A DNA stretch of 64,000 nt from Candidatus Zhuqueibacterota bacterium (lineage in GTDB: Bacteria; Zhuqueibacterota; Zhuqueibacteria; Oceanimicrobiales; Oceanimicrobiaceae), in contig JAJDAF010000058.1 of NCBI GenBank assembly GCA_029261995.1, forward strand, positions 171,546 to 235,545. The letters run 5' to 3'. The translations under genes and the position numbers were made by a program. The notes beneath the pieces are model-generated. The model did not search any database. It was given only the letters and a program-made list of their open reading frames with translations, and had not been told where the DNA came from. Numbering within the stretch: the stretch's first letter is position 1; each line of letters opens with the position of its first letter. This document shows positions 8,887 to 17,586 of this stretch, piece after piece.

Positions 8887-9612
8887 ATGATTTCGAAAAT
8901 ATCGGTTTTTCTTGTTTTTCTGTTGAGCCAGGTGCAGCCGGTCTTCACAGCGTCAAAGGTAAAGATTCTGAGCACGCGTGGCGAGGTCAGGGTCCGGCGT
9001 GGCGTGGAGGAAAGCTGGCATCCGGCTTCGTCAGGGACTTTTCTCGACGATATCGACTCCATCCTGACCGGAGAGCGCGGCCAGGTAAGCTTGCAAGTCC
9101 AGGACGGCAAGATGTTCAAATTGGGAAGCAACGCAACCCTGGACATTGCAGACTTGCGCAGAATCAGCGAACGCGAGCTTTTCCTCTTTCTCATGTCCAG
9201 AAAGATCAACAGGCTTGAGCGGCGCAAAGACAAGACCAGATTGCGCATCGGAAATGTCAATGTCGTGCATGCAGAGCGCAAGACAGACTCCACTGAAACT
9301 GACGACGAAGAAGATCAGCTCAATGAGTGGATCCGCGAGCGCAATGGCGCCAGGGCGCTCCATACGCAGGATTTCATCACCAACGCTGTCATGAAGATGA
9401 ACAAGATCCTGCAAAAACACTCCGAAATCTCCGACTGCGGCGAGATTCATTATTATCTCGGCGAGGCTTTTGAAGAGCTGGGCAAGCCCGGCCAGGCTTC
9501 GAATGCGTACGCACAAGTGCAGACGCGCAGCCAGGTGGTCGGCTGCGACCCGTCGGACAATATCTGGCTTCGCAGGGCGATGCAAGCTGCAACGCGGATA
9601 AGCCGGCAATAG
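8887..9612 (+). CDS. Secreted FecR-domain protein with short TPR-like C-terminus
   Basis: ATG 8887 follows CGGAG (8876-8880). The 241-residue product has a signal peptide ending near VFTAS. A FecR-type beta domain follows (about residues 24-110: KVKILSTRGEVRVRRG, then FLDDIDSILTGERGQVSLQ). After a charged linker, the C-terminus (about 185-235) resembles one or two TPR helices with an assembly-factor look (HYYLGEAFEELGKPGQASNA). Unlike classic FecR anti-sigma proteins it lacks a cytoplasmic N-terminal domain before the membrane segment. It sits 35 bp before the ECF sigma gene in the same direction, so a sensor role in the same circuit is plausible but inferred. Confidence 0.8.
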   Translation: MISKISVFLVFLLSQVQPVFTASKVKILSTRGEVRVRRGVEESWHPASSGTFLDDIDSILTGERGQVSLQVQDGKMFKLGSNATLDIADLRRISERELFLFLMSRKINRLERRKDKTRLRIGNVNVVHAERKTDSTETDDEEDQLNEWIRERNGARALHTQDFITNAVMKMNKILQKHSEISDCGEIHYYLGEAFEELGKPGQASNAYAQVQTRSQVVGCDPSDNIWLRRAMQAATRISRQ

Positions 9613-9647
9613 GGACACTGCCTGCCTGAGACAGGTGAACCGAGGGA

Positions 9648-10205
9648 ATGAAAATGGACAACACAACAACGGTGAATGCCAGCGCGCTTGTTCGGGGCAT
9701 CAGACGCTCGGACGCCCGTGCTTTCCGGGAGTTGTTCGAGCTTTTCCAGGAAGATATTTTTAGGTTTCTGAACTACAAACTTGGCAATGTCGAGGCAGCA
9801 GAGGATATTCTGCAGGACGTGTTTGTCAAGCTCTGGGAAAACCGTCTGCGTTTGCGGGATGACGTTTCCATCAAATCATACTTATTCACGATCGCGAACC
9901 GCACAGCGCTCAACTTTCTGCGCCACAACAGAATCGTCATGAAATTTGAGTTCGAGAAACGCCGGGAGACGCCCAGAGAAGACACACCCTATCTCGAGCT
10001 GGAGAAGAAGGATCTGCAGCAACGACTCTTGTCCGCCATCGCGAATCTGCCGGAGAAGCCACGCGTGGCGTTCATGCTTTCCCGGTTCGATGAGTTGACC
10101 TACCGAGAAGTCGCCGAGCGGCTGGACATCAGCATCAAAACAGTAGAGTGCCACATCGGCAAGGCTCTCAAGCTTTTGAGGGAGCAGTTGCATGCCGTGG
10201 CATGA
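9648..10205 (+). CDS. ECF RNA polymerase sigma factor
   Basis: The 185-residue protein contains region 2 (about residues 25-90: QEDIFRFLNYKLGNVEAAED, then LQDVFVKLWEN) and region 4 (about 125-180: LPEKPRVAFML, then LTYREVAERLDISIKTVECH), the arrangement of FecI-like sigma-70 factors. ATG 9648 has GAGGGA just upstream; ATG 9654 is an alternative. It closes the cluster beginning at 5638. It probably directs polymerase to envelope genes, perhaps this cluster. No classic anti-sigma gene is adjacent; a FecR-type N-terminal domain is encoded alone at 19737-20060. Confidence 0.92.
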   Translation: MKMDNTTTVNASALVRGIRRSDARAFRELFELFQEDIFRFLNYKLGNVEAAEDILQDVFVKLWENRLRLRDDVSIKSYLFTIANRTALNFLRHNRIVMKFEFEKRRETPREDTPYLELEKKDLQQRLLSAIANLPEKPRVAFMLSRFDELTYREVAERLDISIKTVECHIGKALKLLREQLHAVA

Positions 10206-10580
10206 GGCATCGCGCCGCAGGGGTGCTGGCCCAAACAATGTTTTTTGGCGCTCCGTGAGAATTTAGTTGCGTTCCGCGCGGAGTTTCTTATTTTTCTATT
10301 TGTAGAGCCGGTTCGCGCAATCGACCCCTTTCGTAGCCGGTATTTCCACCGATTCCAGCAGAGCTGACCGCCGCTTATTCCTTCTGATTTACTTACCTGA
10401 TTGTCCTCCGACTCTTCAATCACAAGATGTCTGTTGATTTGCAATGGGGCTGTCCCGAATGATGACGTGAAGCGGCCTCTCCATGCACGAGTTCTCGCCA
10501 GGTCGTCGACCGAAATACTTCCGGGTTCAGCACTGTCCCGGGCTAGCTCCCGATCACAGCTAATGCAAGGAGGTGCCACT
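10206..10580. other. Intergenic region with possible weak terminator
   Basis: No gene is supported here. After the sigma gene, a short imperfect stem (CTCCG at 10251-10255 with CGGAG at 10279-10283) is followed by a T-rich stretch (to about 10299). It could end the upstream transcript, but the stem is weak. Confidence 0.35.
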
Positions 10581-11057
10581 ATGGCGATTCCACAACCATT
10601 CAGTTCGTATCTCGACGAACATCATTTGCCGTACGAGCGGATTCACCACCATCGCGACTACACTGCGCAGGAGACCGCCGCCGACACGCATACCAAAGGC
10701 CGCGACTTCGCCAAGACTGTAGTTTTGTGGGTGGACAACAAGTTCTGCATGGCAGTGATCCCAGCCACTTGCGCGATTGATCTGAGTAAAGTGGCGCAGT
10801 TTCTGGGCGTCAGTGAGGTCAAACTCGCATCGGAAGATGAAATCAAATCTCTGTGCCCCAACTGCGAAGTCGGCGCGATGCCGCCGTTCGGCGAACTCTA
10901 CGGTTTACCGGTCTACATCAGTCACCTGCTGACGTACGACCATTTGATTACGTTCAAGGCGGGCACGCACGAAGATGTCATCCGCATGCCGTATCGTGAT
11001 TTTGATGAAATGGTTAAACCGAAGGTGTTTGACTTCACCAGACAGGTGCGGAACTAG
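10581..11057 (+). CDS. YbaK/ProX-type aminoacyl-tRNA deacylase
   Basis: ATG 10581 is set by a near-perfect AAGGAGGTG at 10567-10575. The 158-residue protein is a single YbaK/aa-tRNA editing domain: an N-terminal helix region (YLDEHHLPYERI), the core KGRDFAKTVVLWVDNKFCMA, a SEVKLASEDEI segment and a C-terminal FGELYGLPVYIS with VIRMPYRDF. The family hydrolyses mischarged aminoacyl-tRNAs such as Cys-tRNAPro or Ala-tRNAPro. The similarly sized free-standing homologues are usually monofunctional, so this assignment is good at family level; the exact tRNA substrate cannot be read. It stands alone, convergent with the next gene. Confidence 0.88.
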   Translation: MAIPQPFSSYLDEHHLPYERIHHHRDYTAQETAADTHTKGRDFAKTVVLWVDNKFCMAVIPATCAIDLSKVAQFLGVSEVKLASEDEIKSLCPNCEVGAMPPFGELYGLPVYISHLLTYDHLITFKAGTHEDVIRMPYRDFDEMVKPKVFDFTRQVRN

Positions 11058-11087
11058 CAGGTGAGAGTGAAGGTTGCCCGACTGAAC

Positions 11088-13670
11088 CTAGCTTGTTTTC
11101 ATGGCTTTCATGTGCTCGATAGTCTTGCGCAGAGCCAGGTGGTATTTCCTCGGAAGGCCGCGAAATTGCGATGGCAGCGATTTTGAATGAGCGACTTCTG
11201 CCTGAAGCTCTGGTAGAGGGGCGAGATTGGTCAGGTAGCCGTCGATTTTGCTCTTCACCCGCTTCACTACCTCCGGGTCGGCGGTACCCGAAATCGCACG
11301 TGCGGTCTGTTCGATGTTGAATGAGTTTTCGAGCAGCGTCTTGAAGCATATGCCGCGGAAGTGCTCAGTGATGGTGCCGCGGTCCCGGTTGCCCACGACC
11401 TCAGCAGTTTTGGTAATGGCTGAGCGTGAGAAGTCCAACGCGCGCAGGGACTGCAAAATCTGATCTTCGAGAGGTCGATAATCGGCCGCGGTCTTGCTTT
11501 TGCTGATGGCTCGAATTTCCGCGGGCAGATCTGCTTGTTGCAACAATACCCTCTTTTCACTCTGCGCGATGATGGCTGCACGCCGAACCACATTCTCAAG
11601 CTCGCGGACATTCCCAGGCCAGTTGTATCTTGTCATCACCTGCATGGCACGTTCCGAAACGCCCTGTACGGCTTCGTAATGGTGTTTTTTCAGGAAGTGT
11701 GCGACCAGTAGCGGGATGTCCTCAGTACGTTCGCTCAGAGAAGGCACGTGAATGGGAAATCCGTTGAGTCTGAAATAAAGGTCCGCGCGAAAAGGGCCAC
11801 CTTCGACTTCCTGCCTGAGATCGCGGTTGGTTGCCGCGACCACCCGCACGTCGGCCACGATAGTCTGCTCTCCGCCCAGTCGCTCAAATCTTCCTTCCTG
11901 CAGAACACGCAGAAGCTGTGCCTGGAAACGGCCGTTTGTTTCCGTGATCTCATCGAGAAAGATTGTGCCGCCGTTCGCCAGTTCGAATCGTCCTTTGTGG
12001 CGAGAATTTGCGCCCGTGAAACTGCCCTTCTCGTGTCCGAAAAGCTCACTCTCGAGCAGCGTCTCGGAGAGCGCGCCACAGTTGACTGCCACAAATGGTT
12101 CCGATTTGCGTCTGCTGCACTGGTGGATGGCATGGGCGACCATCTCCTTGCCGGTGCCGGTTTCACCCGAGATCATAATCGGGATATCATCGACCGCAAC
12201 TTTTGTCACCAGTTCCAACACCTCGGCCAGCGGACTTGTGGGGGCGTGAATGATTTCTGTAAACGTGAGGCGCGGCGCCACTTGCATCGGCGCGGAATAG
12301 TCACGCAAGTCATCCACCTGCTTCTCCAACTCCAGAATATGTCGCTGGCGTTCTTCGGCGACGCGACCCATCTCACCAGTGGCGGCCGATTTGTCTTTGA
12401 GCTGCGTTTCCAGAGCGCTCAATTGCTTCCGGGCAACATCGATTTCCTCTTCCTTTCTGGAGATATCTTTTTCAAGCATGCTGTGAACGGATTCATTTTG
12501 CGTCTGGAGCTTGCGCCCGCTCAGAACCGCCGCCAACGCACTGGCGGCCGTGAGCGCGATGATTGGCAACATCAGCGGTATGACATAATCGGCGTAGACA
12601 AACAGCAGGTAGGCTGTCACCATGAGCAGAAGGAAACAGGCCGTCGCCGCCCGGGCTGCGTGTACTGGCTTTCTCTCCTTTCCCCGATAGTAAAGTCCGC
12701 TGGCGAACAACAGCGCAAGTAGAAGTTGAGCGGCCCGCGGTAGGGTTGTGAGAAAACGATGGTGCAGAATGTTTTCTGCGACTGTGGCGTGAATTAGACT
12801 GGTCGGCAGGGCGTCTGACAACGGCGTCGATTCCAGGGTTGGGATTCCAGGGGCGGTGATATCAACCAGAACTATTTTCCCTGCCAGGGCAGGCGGCGCC
12901 TCTGCGGATTCGAAGGATTGCAGAAGGTCAAAAAATCCGATGGATCTGAGCCGCGTTACGCCACCAAAGTGGTTGAGTCTGAGTTGACCCTGGGCATCAG
13001 TGGGAATCTTGCGTGCCGGTTGGCCCAAGTGAAGGACGCCATCTTTGTACTCAAAATGATCGCCGGCGTCCAGGTATGTTGCTGCCAGAGTTGCGCCGAA
13101 CGACACCAGAGTATCCGTTCCGGAGACGGCCACGACAGGCGTTCTTGCCAGGTTCGGTCCCGTCGCCAGGTTGCTGAAACCCACACCTGCTGCCTGGCGC
13201 TGCAGCACAGGAATCGGGCGGGTCGCAGCCTCGCCGCGCAGGAATCGGTCGGGGCCTGTAGCGGCAGAAAGATGGTAGAACGCCACAGGCAGGCATACGT
13301 TACCAGCGGTCTGCATGAAGTCGGCGAGAATGTCATCATACTCGGGAAACCGCGGATCTCGCGAATCGAACAGCAAGTTGAAGCCGATAACTTTCGCGCC
13401 GAGAGAACTGAGCGCGTGCGTCATGTAGCCGTAGTAGTCGTGGGTCAGCGGCCAGCCGCCGAGCGCTTTGAGGTCTTCCTGGCCCAGGAACACCAGCACG
13501 AACTCATCACCCAAATCGCGTTCGCCTCGGATTTTGAATTGCAGAGAAACGATTTCGTCGTCGAGGCGACGCAACCATTCCGGGCCGGTCATGGCCAGAA
13601 TGCAGAGACCAAGGCCAAGCAGAATCGGTGGCAGAGATTTTTTGAGATAATCAATCACTCGTGTCAGCAC
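11088..13670 (-). CDS. Membrane CHASE2-sensor sigma-54 activator (enhancer-binding protein)
   Basis: The 860-residue protein joins a sensor and a sigma-54 activator in one chain. Residues 14-30 are a membrane segment, and residues about 35-300 form a CHASE2-like extracytoplasmic domain (VSLQFKIRGERDLGDEFVLV; GGWPLTHDYYGYM). Three more membrane segments lie at 312-380. A coiled coil spans about 385-455. The AAA+ domain has Walker A GETGTGKE (502-509), the sigma-54 contact loop as GSFTGA (549-554, instead of the usual GAFTGA) and Walker B GGTIFLDE (567-574). The C-terminus has a helix-turn-helix-like but divergent region (about 745-800). It should sense an outside signal and open sigma-54 promoters from the membrane. 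Target genes are not evident. Confidence 0.9.
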   Translation of the reverse strand: MLTRVIDYLKKSLPPILLGLGLCILAMTGPEWLRRLDDEIVSLQFKIRGERDLGDEFVLVFLGQEDLKALGGWPLTHDYYGYMTHALSSLGAKVIGFNLLFDSRDPRFPEYDDILADFMQTAGNVCLPVAFYHLSAATGPDRFLRGEAATRPIPVLQRQAAGVGFSNLATGPNLARTPVVAVSGTDTLVSFGATLAATYLDAGDHFEYKDGVLHLGQPARKIPTDAQGQLRLNHFGGVTRLRSIGFFDLLQSFESAEAPPALAGKIVLVDITAPGIPTLESTPLSDALPTSLIHATVAENILHHRFLTTLPRAAQLLLALLFASGLYYRGKERKPVHAARAATACFLLLMVTAYLLFVYADYVIPLMLPIIALTAASALAAVLSGRKLQTQNESVHSMLEKDISRKEEEIDVARKQLSALETQLKDKSAATGEMGRVAEERQRHILELEKQVDDLRDYSAPMQVAPRLTFTEIIHAPTSPLAEVLELVTKVAVDDIPIMISGETGTGKEMVAHAIHQCSRRKSEPFVAVNCGALSETLLESELFGHEKGSFTGANSRHKGRFELANGGTIFLDEITETNGRFQAQLLRVLQEGRFERLGGEQTIVADVRVVAATNRDLRQEVEGGPFRADLYFRLNGFPIHVPSLSERTEDIPLLVAHFLKKHHYEAVQGVSERAMQVMTRYNWPGNVRELENVVRRAAIIAQSEKRVLLQQADLPAEIRAISKSKTAADYRPLEDQILQSLRALDFSRSAITKTAEVVGNRDRGTITEHFRGICFKTLLENSFNIEQTARAISGTADPEVVKRVKSKIDGYLTNLAPLPELQAEVAHSKSLPSQFRGLPRKYHLALRKTIEHMKAMKTS

Positions 13671-14013
13671 GGTGCGTTGGTGCGTGTTAGACTTCCGTTA
13701 GTACGGTTCGGCTTCTGAAGAAGCGGTTCAGGGCGTCGAAAGCTGGCAGCAAGGTAACCGGGTTGCGTGTTTTGGCCGCGGGGCGTCTTGCCGCATCTGA
13801 CCGCTCAAGTTGTTAAAGATGATTAATATTGGGGAAAGTCGCAATAAAAAACGTGGCGACTCTGAATTGAGGGGCAATGAGATGAAGCTACTGAGTCCAT
13901 CGCTTCTTTCTAAAGTGCGGGAGTGGAACCGGCATCTCGGCCCGTTCGTGACTTCTTGGAAGGTGTTGAGACGAATTTAGAAAGTCACGCGCGGGCTCCG
14001 AATCGATTCGCTT
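13671..14013. other. Intergenic region, nothing recognised
   Basis: These 343 bases lie between two minus-strand genes, upstream of the sigma-54 activator. No reading frame, strong hairpin or clear promoter was seen. Confidence 0.4.
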
Positions 14014-14826
14014 TCAAAATCCGCTGGCCGTAATCGTCCCATTGACAGTGGCAAGATTGATGTCGCCACTGCCGCTGCCGAGGGTTCCTCTGAGCGAGCG
14101 TGGCGTGGTGCTGAGATTGCCGAATTCGAGGTTGTTCGCAGCAATCGTACCATTGGTGACGTTGGCGGAAAAAGCCGCCGATATCGCTCGCGGGATGGCC
14201 AGAACCAGGTTGCCGTTGACATTGGTGAGCCGGACCCGGGTGGCGGTAGGCAACGTTACCTCGCAGGTGATATTTCCGTTTACCAGCTCGACTTCGGCGT
14301 TGCCGGCGATGCCGGCCAAGTCAACGTTGCCATTGATATTGGTGATGTGAACATTGTTCTGCACGCCGGCCACATCGATGCTGCCGTTGACGTTTTCGAC
14401 CTCCAGCTGCAGGTTGTCGGGCATACGGATGGTGTAGTTGACTGTGTATTCACGACCATGTGTATCGTTGGGTTGGATGGTTCGCACTTCCACCTGTTCT
14501 GTCGTGTCGTCCAATCGCACCTGCAATTCGTCAAAGTGGTCCTGCGCATCCTGTTCGCTTTCCGAACCGACCCGGCGCGTGCCAGTAATGCTGATAGAGT
14601 CCAGGTCGGCAACGCTGGCAACATGAATCACGCCATTGACGCCATCCACCCTGAATTTGCTGTGACCTTCGGCTGCCACCACAAATTTGAAGGACTCTTC
14701 GACTTTGTGCCTGGTGTTACTGACATCGCTACCTGAGTCCATTACATCGATAAAGCAGCTCGACATGAGCAAGATTACAGTCGGCAGAACCAGAAGTAAC
14801 GCCCACGTTTTCTTGAATGCTTTCAT
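14014..14826 (-). CDS. DUF4097-type lipoprotein
   Basis: ATG 14826 has GGGAG about 8 nt upstream; a longer frame starting at 15003 adds an implausible leader. The 270-residue product starts with a lipoprotein signal (lipobox LMSSC). It then shows a beta-helical DUF4097 body with repeating NVNG/NING motifs: VDGVNGVIHVASV, EVENVNGSIDVAGV, ITNINGNVDLAGI, VELVNGNITCEV, LTNVNGNLVLAI and a C-terminal GSGSGDINLATVNGTI. It is distantly similar in design to the 6419-7120 lipoprotein. The role is unknown; proteins of this kind often accompany envelope-stress regulators, which is consistent with, but not proven by, the nearby sigma-54 and ECF genes. Confidence 0.85.
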   Translation of the reverse strand: MKAFKKTWALLLVLPTVILLMSSCFIDVMDSGSDVSNTRHKVEESFKFVVAAEGHSKFRVDGVNGVIHVASVADLDSISITGTRRVGSESEQDAQDHFDELQVRLDDTTEQVEVRTIQPNDTHGREYTVNYTIRMPDNLQLEVENVNGSIDVAGVQNNVHITNINGNVDLAGIAGNAEVELVNGNITCEVTLPTATRVRLTNVNGNLVLAIPRAISAAFSANVTNGTIAANNLEFGNLSTTPRSLRGTLGSGSGDINLATVNGTITASGF

Positions 14827-15031
14827 GTTTTTCTCCCTGGGTAATTGTCGGTCCAAACGCACATCGCCATCTTGATGTGTCATCTGGTTGTACACATGAG
14901 TTGGTAGTCCCCCTGACATGGTGGGAAGAAAAAGATGGATTTCGAGGTATTTCTTAAGCATATTCAAACTTTGCGGGTAAATAAAGACATTGTGGTTTTG
15001 CATGACAGCATCAGAAGAACAGGAAGTAGCA

Positions 15032-16036
15032 ATGCCGAAGTGTTGGCTGATCGTGGCGGGGTTGGCGCTCGTCGCGAGTTCGCTTTTTGCCCAGGACGGG
15101 CTGGTCGCCTATTATCCCTTTGATGGCAGCGCCGAGGATTTGAGCGTCAATGGCAATCATCCGCAAGTCGATGGGCCGGTTTTGACGCCCGACAGATTCG
15201 GACGAGCGGAGAACGCCTACGTTTTTGATGGCATCGATGATTTGATGCGCATTCCCTTTAATCCCAGTCTCTATCCGCCAAATCTTGGCGTAGCGCTTTG
15301 GGTCAAGCTCAACGAAGCGCCCGAGCACGGCAAGTTTCTCATGACCAATTCTGGCGATTTCGCGACACCTCCCTACGACCCCTTCCGGCTGAGGCTGAGA
15401 CTCTCTCGAAAAATCAGTTCGCGTTTCGAGGGCGAGTTGGATAGCCTGCAACTCATCCTCGAGAGCTCGACGGTCCTGGATGTTGGTAAGTGGTATTTCA
15501 TCGCCACGTATTACAACTCGAACACTGGTGAAGCGGCGCTGTTTATCAACGGTCGTTTGGAAGACAAAATCATTGAGCCACTGACTCTCGATACCAACGA
15601 GCTGGGAATGCTGCTTGGCGCAAGCCAAGACCATCTGGGCGAGCAGGACAGCACCGCCTACTTCGCTGGCTGCCTCGACGATATCCGGATTTTCAACCGT
15701 GGCCTGACTGCCCGCGAAATCGAGGCGTTTTTCCTCGAGGGCAGTCCTTCCACGAGCAAGGTAGATGAGCTGAAGCAGAACTTTCCGAATCCCTTTAACC
15801 CGGAGACTACGATCACTTATGTGCTCTCCTCTGCGGCGCACGTTCGGGTTAACGTTTACAACATCCGGGGGCAGGAAGTGCGGTCGTTGCTCGACGAAAG
15901 CCAACCCAGGGGCACGCATTCAGTGCGATGGGATGGCAACGACAAAGCTGGGCGGGAAGTCAGTTCCGGTGTCTACGTTTACCGTGTCAGAGCCGGAGGG
16001 CAGGGTAGGAGCCGCAAAATGCTTCTGATCAAGTGA
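15032..16036 (+). CDS. Secreted LamG-domain protein with type IX-style sorting domain
   Basis: ATG 15032 follows AGGAAG (15021-15026). The 334-residue product has a signal peptide ending SSLFAQ. A LamG/concanavalin-like domain (about residues 22-230) follows, with the hallmarks LVAYYPFDGSAED, VALWVKLNE and CLDDIRIFNRGLTA. The last 85 residues are a Por-type/FlgD-Ig sorting domain beginning NFPNPFNPETTI, with NVYNIRGQEV and GVYVYRV. This C-terminal signature is common in Calditrichota, Ignavibacteria and KSB1 genomes and usually marks cargo of the type IX secretion system. A binding or structural surface role is likely. It is the strongest taxonomic clue in the window. Confidence 0.9.
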   Translation: MPKCWLIVAGLALVASSLFAQDGLVAYYPFDGSAEDLSVNGNHPQVDGPVLTPDRFGRAENAYVFDGIDDLMRIPFNPSLYPPNLGVALWVKLNEAPEHGKFLMTNSGDFATPPYDPFRLRLRLSRKISSRFEGELDSLQLILESSTVLDVGKWYFIATYYNSNTGEAALFINGRLEDKIIEPLTLDTNELGMLLGASQDHLGEQDSTAYFAGCLDDIRIFNRGLTAREIEAFFLEGSPSTSKVDELKQNFPNPFNPETTITYVLSSAAHVRVNVYNIRGQEVRSLLDESQPRGTHSVRWDGNDKAGREVSSGVYVYRVRAGGQGRSRKMLLIK

Positions 16037-16102
16037 CAAGCCTGGAATCTTTGTCGGTGAGAAAGTGTTCCATTACCTGAAATCCATCCACTGGTCACGA
16101 AC

Positions 16103-16435
16103 ATGTGCTGCTTTTACGAAGCCAAAACTCTGAAACTGGACAATTCCAAGGTTCAAACCGAACCTGAAATCCTGCCGGACATCCCTGTGCTCAGAAATCA
16201 ATTCGCCGGCAAGAAGTGTCCGCTTTGCCAGGGTTTCGGACGACTCAAGTGCCGCCACTGCCAGGAGGGCCGCGTGGCGTTTCTTGGAGGCTTTCAGGAG
16301 TGTTCCAGTTGCAGGGGCGCGAGCCTGAAAGCCTGCCCCGTTTGCAGTGCGCATGGATTCCTGAAAACCCGCGACGATGACGCCAGCGCAACGCTTGAGC
16401 CTTGTGCCATCCCATCGGAACCCATCCCAGCCTGA
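16103..16435 (+). CDS. Small protein with four CxxC motifs (zinc-cluster, DnaJ-like)
   Basis: The 110-residue product has four Cys pairs arranged as in the DnaJ central zinc domain: CPLCQGFG, CRHCQEGR, CSSCRGAS and CPVCSAHG (about residues 39-85). These should bind two zinc ions. There is no J domain and no signal peptide. The N-terminal 35 residues and the acidic, Pro-rich tail are featureless. No clear ribosome binding site precedes ATG 16103. It may be a thiol/zinc chaperone fragment or a small stand-alone rubredoxin-like factor; no family was recognised. Confidence 0.6.
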   Translation: MCCFYEAKTLKLDNSKVQTEPEILPDIPVLRNQFAGKKCPLCQGFGRLKCRHCQEGRVAFLGGFQECSSCRGASLKACPVCSAHGFLKTRDDDASATLEPCAIPSEPIPA

Positions 16436-16463
16436 ATCATCTCAGCCTTATCTCGATTATCAT

Positions 16464-16492
16464 TTGTGTCCTAAGTCAGCACGTGCTATATT
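16464..16492 (+). promoter_or_regulatory. Probable sigma-70-type promoter of the MBL hydrolase
   Basis: TTGTGT (16464-16469) and TATATT (16487-16492) are separated by 17 nt and lie 40 bp before the start codon at 16532. Confidence 0.45.
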
Positions 16493-16531
16493 GTGACCTA
16501 ATCCCGTTCAGTTCAATATAAGGAGGGTGCA

Positions 16532-17425
16532 ATGAAGAAGATTTACCTTGCCATTTTTTTGGCGCTGGCGGCCATCAGCGTCGGTTTCGCGGTCGTGCAG
16601 CAGGATCTTTCGAAGGTCGAGCTTGCCACGGCGAAGGTTGCCGGCACAGTCTACATGGTCCACGGCACAGACGATGCCAATGCCTTTAGCGGCGGCAATA
16701 TCGCGGTTTCAGTTGGCGATGATGGCGTTCTCATGGTTGACTCCAAAATGGCCCCGGTGACCGACAAGATTAAGGCTGCCATTCAGGAGTTGGGCGGCGA
16801 AGCCCCGAAGTATATTCTGAACACCCACGCACACGGGGACCATGTTGGCGGCAACAGCGCGTTTAGCAAAGATGGCACCGTCATTTCCCATACCAATGTT
16901 CGCAAGCGAGTGATGGGCGACAATCCTGAAGACGCCTGGCCCATTCTAACCTTCGAGAATGCCATCTCTATTCACATGAATGGCGAGGAGATCCATGCTC
17001 TGCACGCCCCAAACGGCCACACGGACGGCGATGCCATTGTTTATTTCAAGGGTTCGAATGTCATCCATATGGGTGACCACCATTTTTCAGGTTTGCTGCC
17101 ATTCGTCGATTTGGATTCGGGCGGCTCGGTTCAGGGTTACATGGCAAATATCAAGAAGGCGTTGGACGAGATGCCGGACGATGTGAAGCTCATTCCGGGG
17201 CACGGTCCGCTATCCACAAAAGCCGACCTGCAGACAAATTACAGAATGCTGCAAGAGACCACTTCCCTGGTTCGTCAGAAGATGAAGGCAGGAACGTCCC
17301 TGGAGGACATCAAGTCCGAAGGCCTGCAAGATGAGTGGAAATCCTGGAGTTGGAGTTTCATTTCAACGGAAAAATGGATTGAAACCATTTACAAAAGCTA
17401 TTCTGACGAGATGACAAACAAATAG
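16532..17425 (+). CDS. Secreted metallo-beta-lactamase-fold hydrolase
   Basis: ATG 16532 has a strong AAGGAGGGTG just upstream. The 297-residue product has a signal peptide (residues 1-23). The MBL fold shows the zinc motif THAHGDHVGGN (His99, His101, Asp103, His104), followed by HMGDHHF and a final PGHGPLS. This matches the periplasmic subgroup of MBL enzymes that includes quinoprotein relay-type and cyclase-type proteins. The substrate cannot be told from sequence. It is monocistronic by context, with its own promoter. Confidence 0.88.
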   Translation: MKKIYLAIFLALAAISVGFAVVQQDLSKVELATAKVAGTVYMVHGTDDANAFSGGNIAVSVGDDGVLMVDSKMAPVTDKIKAAIQELGGEAPKYILNTHAHGDHVGGNSAFSKDGTVISHTNVRKRVMGDNPEDAWPILTFENAISIHMNGEEIHALHAPNGHTDGDAIVYFKGSNVIHMGDHHFSGLLPFVDLDSGGSVQGYMANIKKALDEMPDDVKLIPGHGPLSTKADLQTNYRMLQETTSLVRQKMKAGTSLEDIKSEGLQDEWKSWSWSFISTEKWIETIYKSYSDEMTNK

Positions 17426-17586
17426 TGAGCAGCCGCAACCTTGCGATTTCCGCCGTCCGAAGCAGGCCCAAACCGATCTCGGGCGGTGGAAGCTGCTCCC
17501 ATAAAACATTGAACTTCGTTGAAAATATTTCTACATTGATCCATCACCCAATCCAGAAATTTTTTCCCCGCTAAGAGAAACCGATC

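Noticed and set aside
11748..12722. 324-residue plus-strand frame
   Set aside because: Shadow of the sigma-54 activator, whose Walker motifs lie on the minus strand.
15011..15919. 302-residue minus-strand frame
   Set aside because: Shadow of the LamG/sorting-domain gene.
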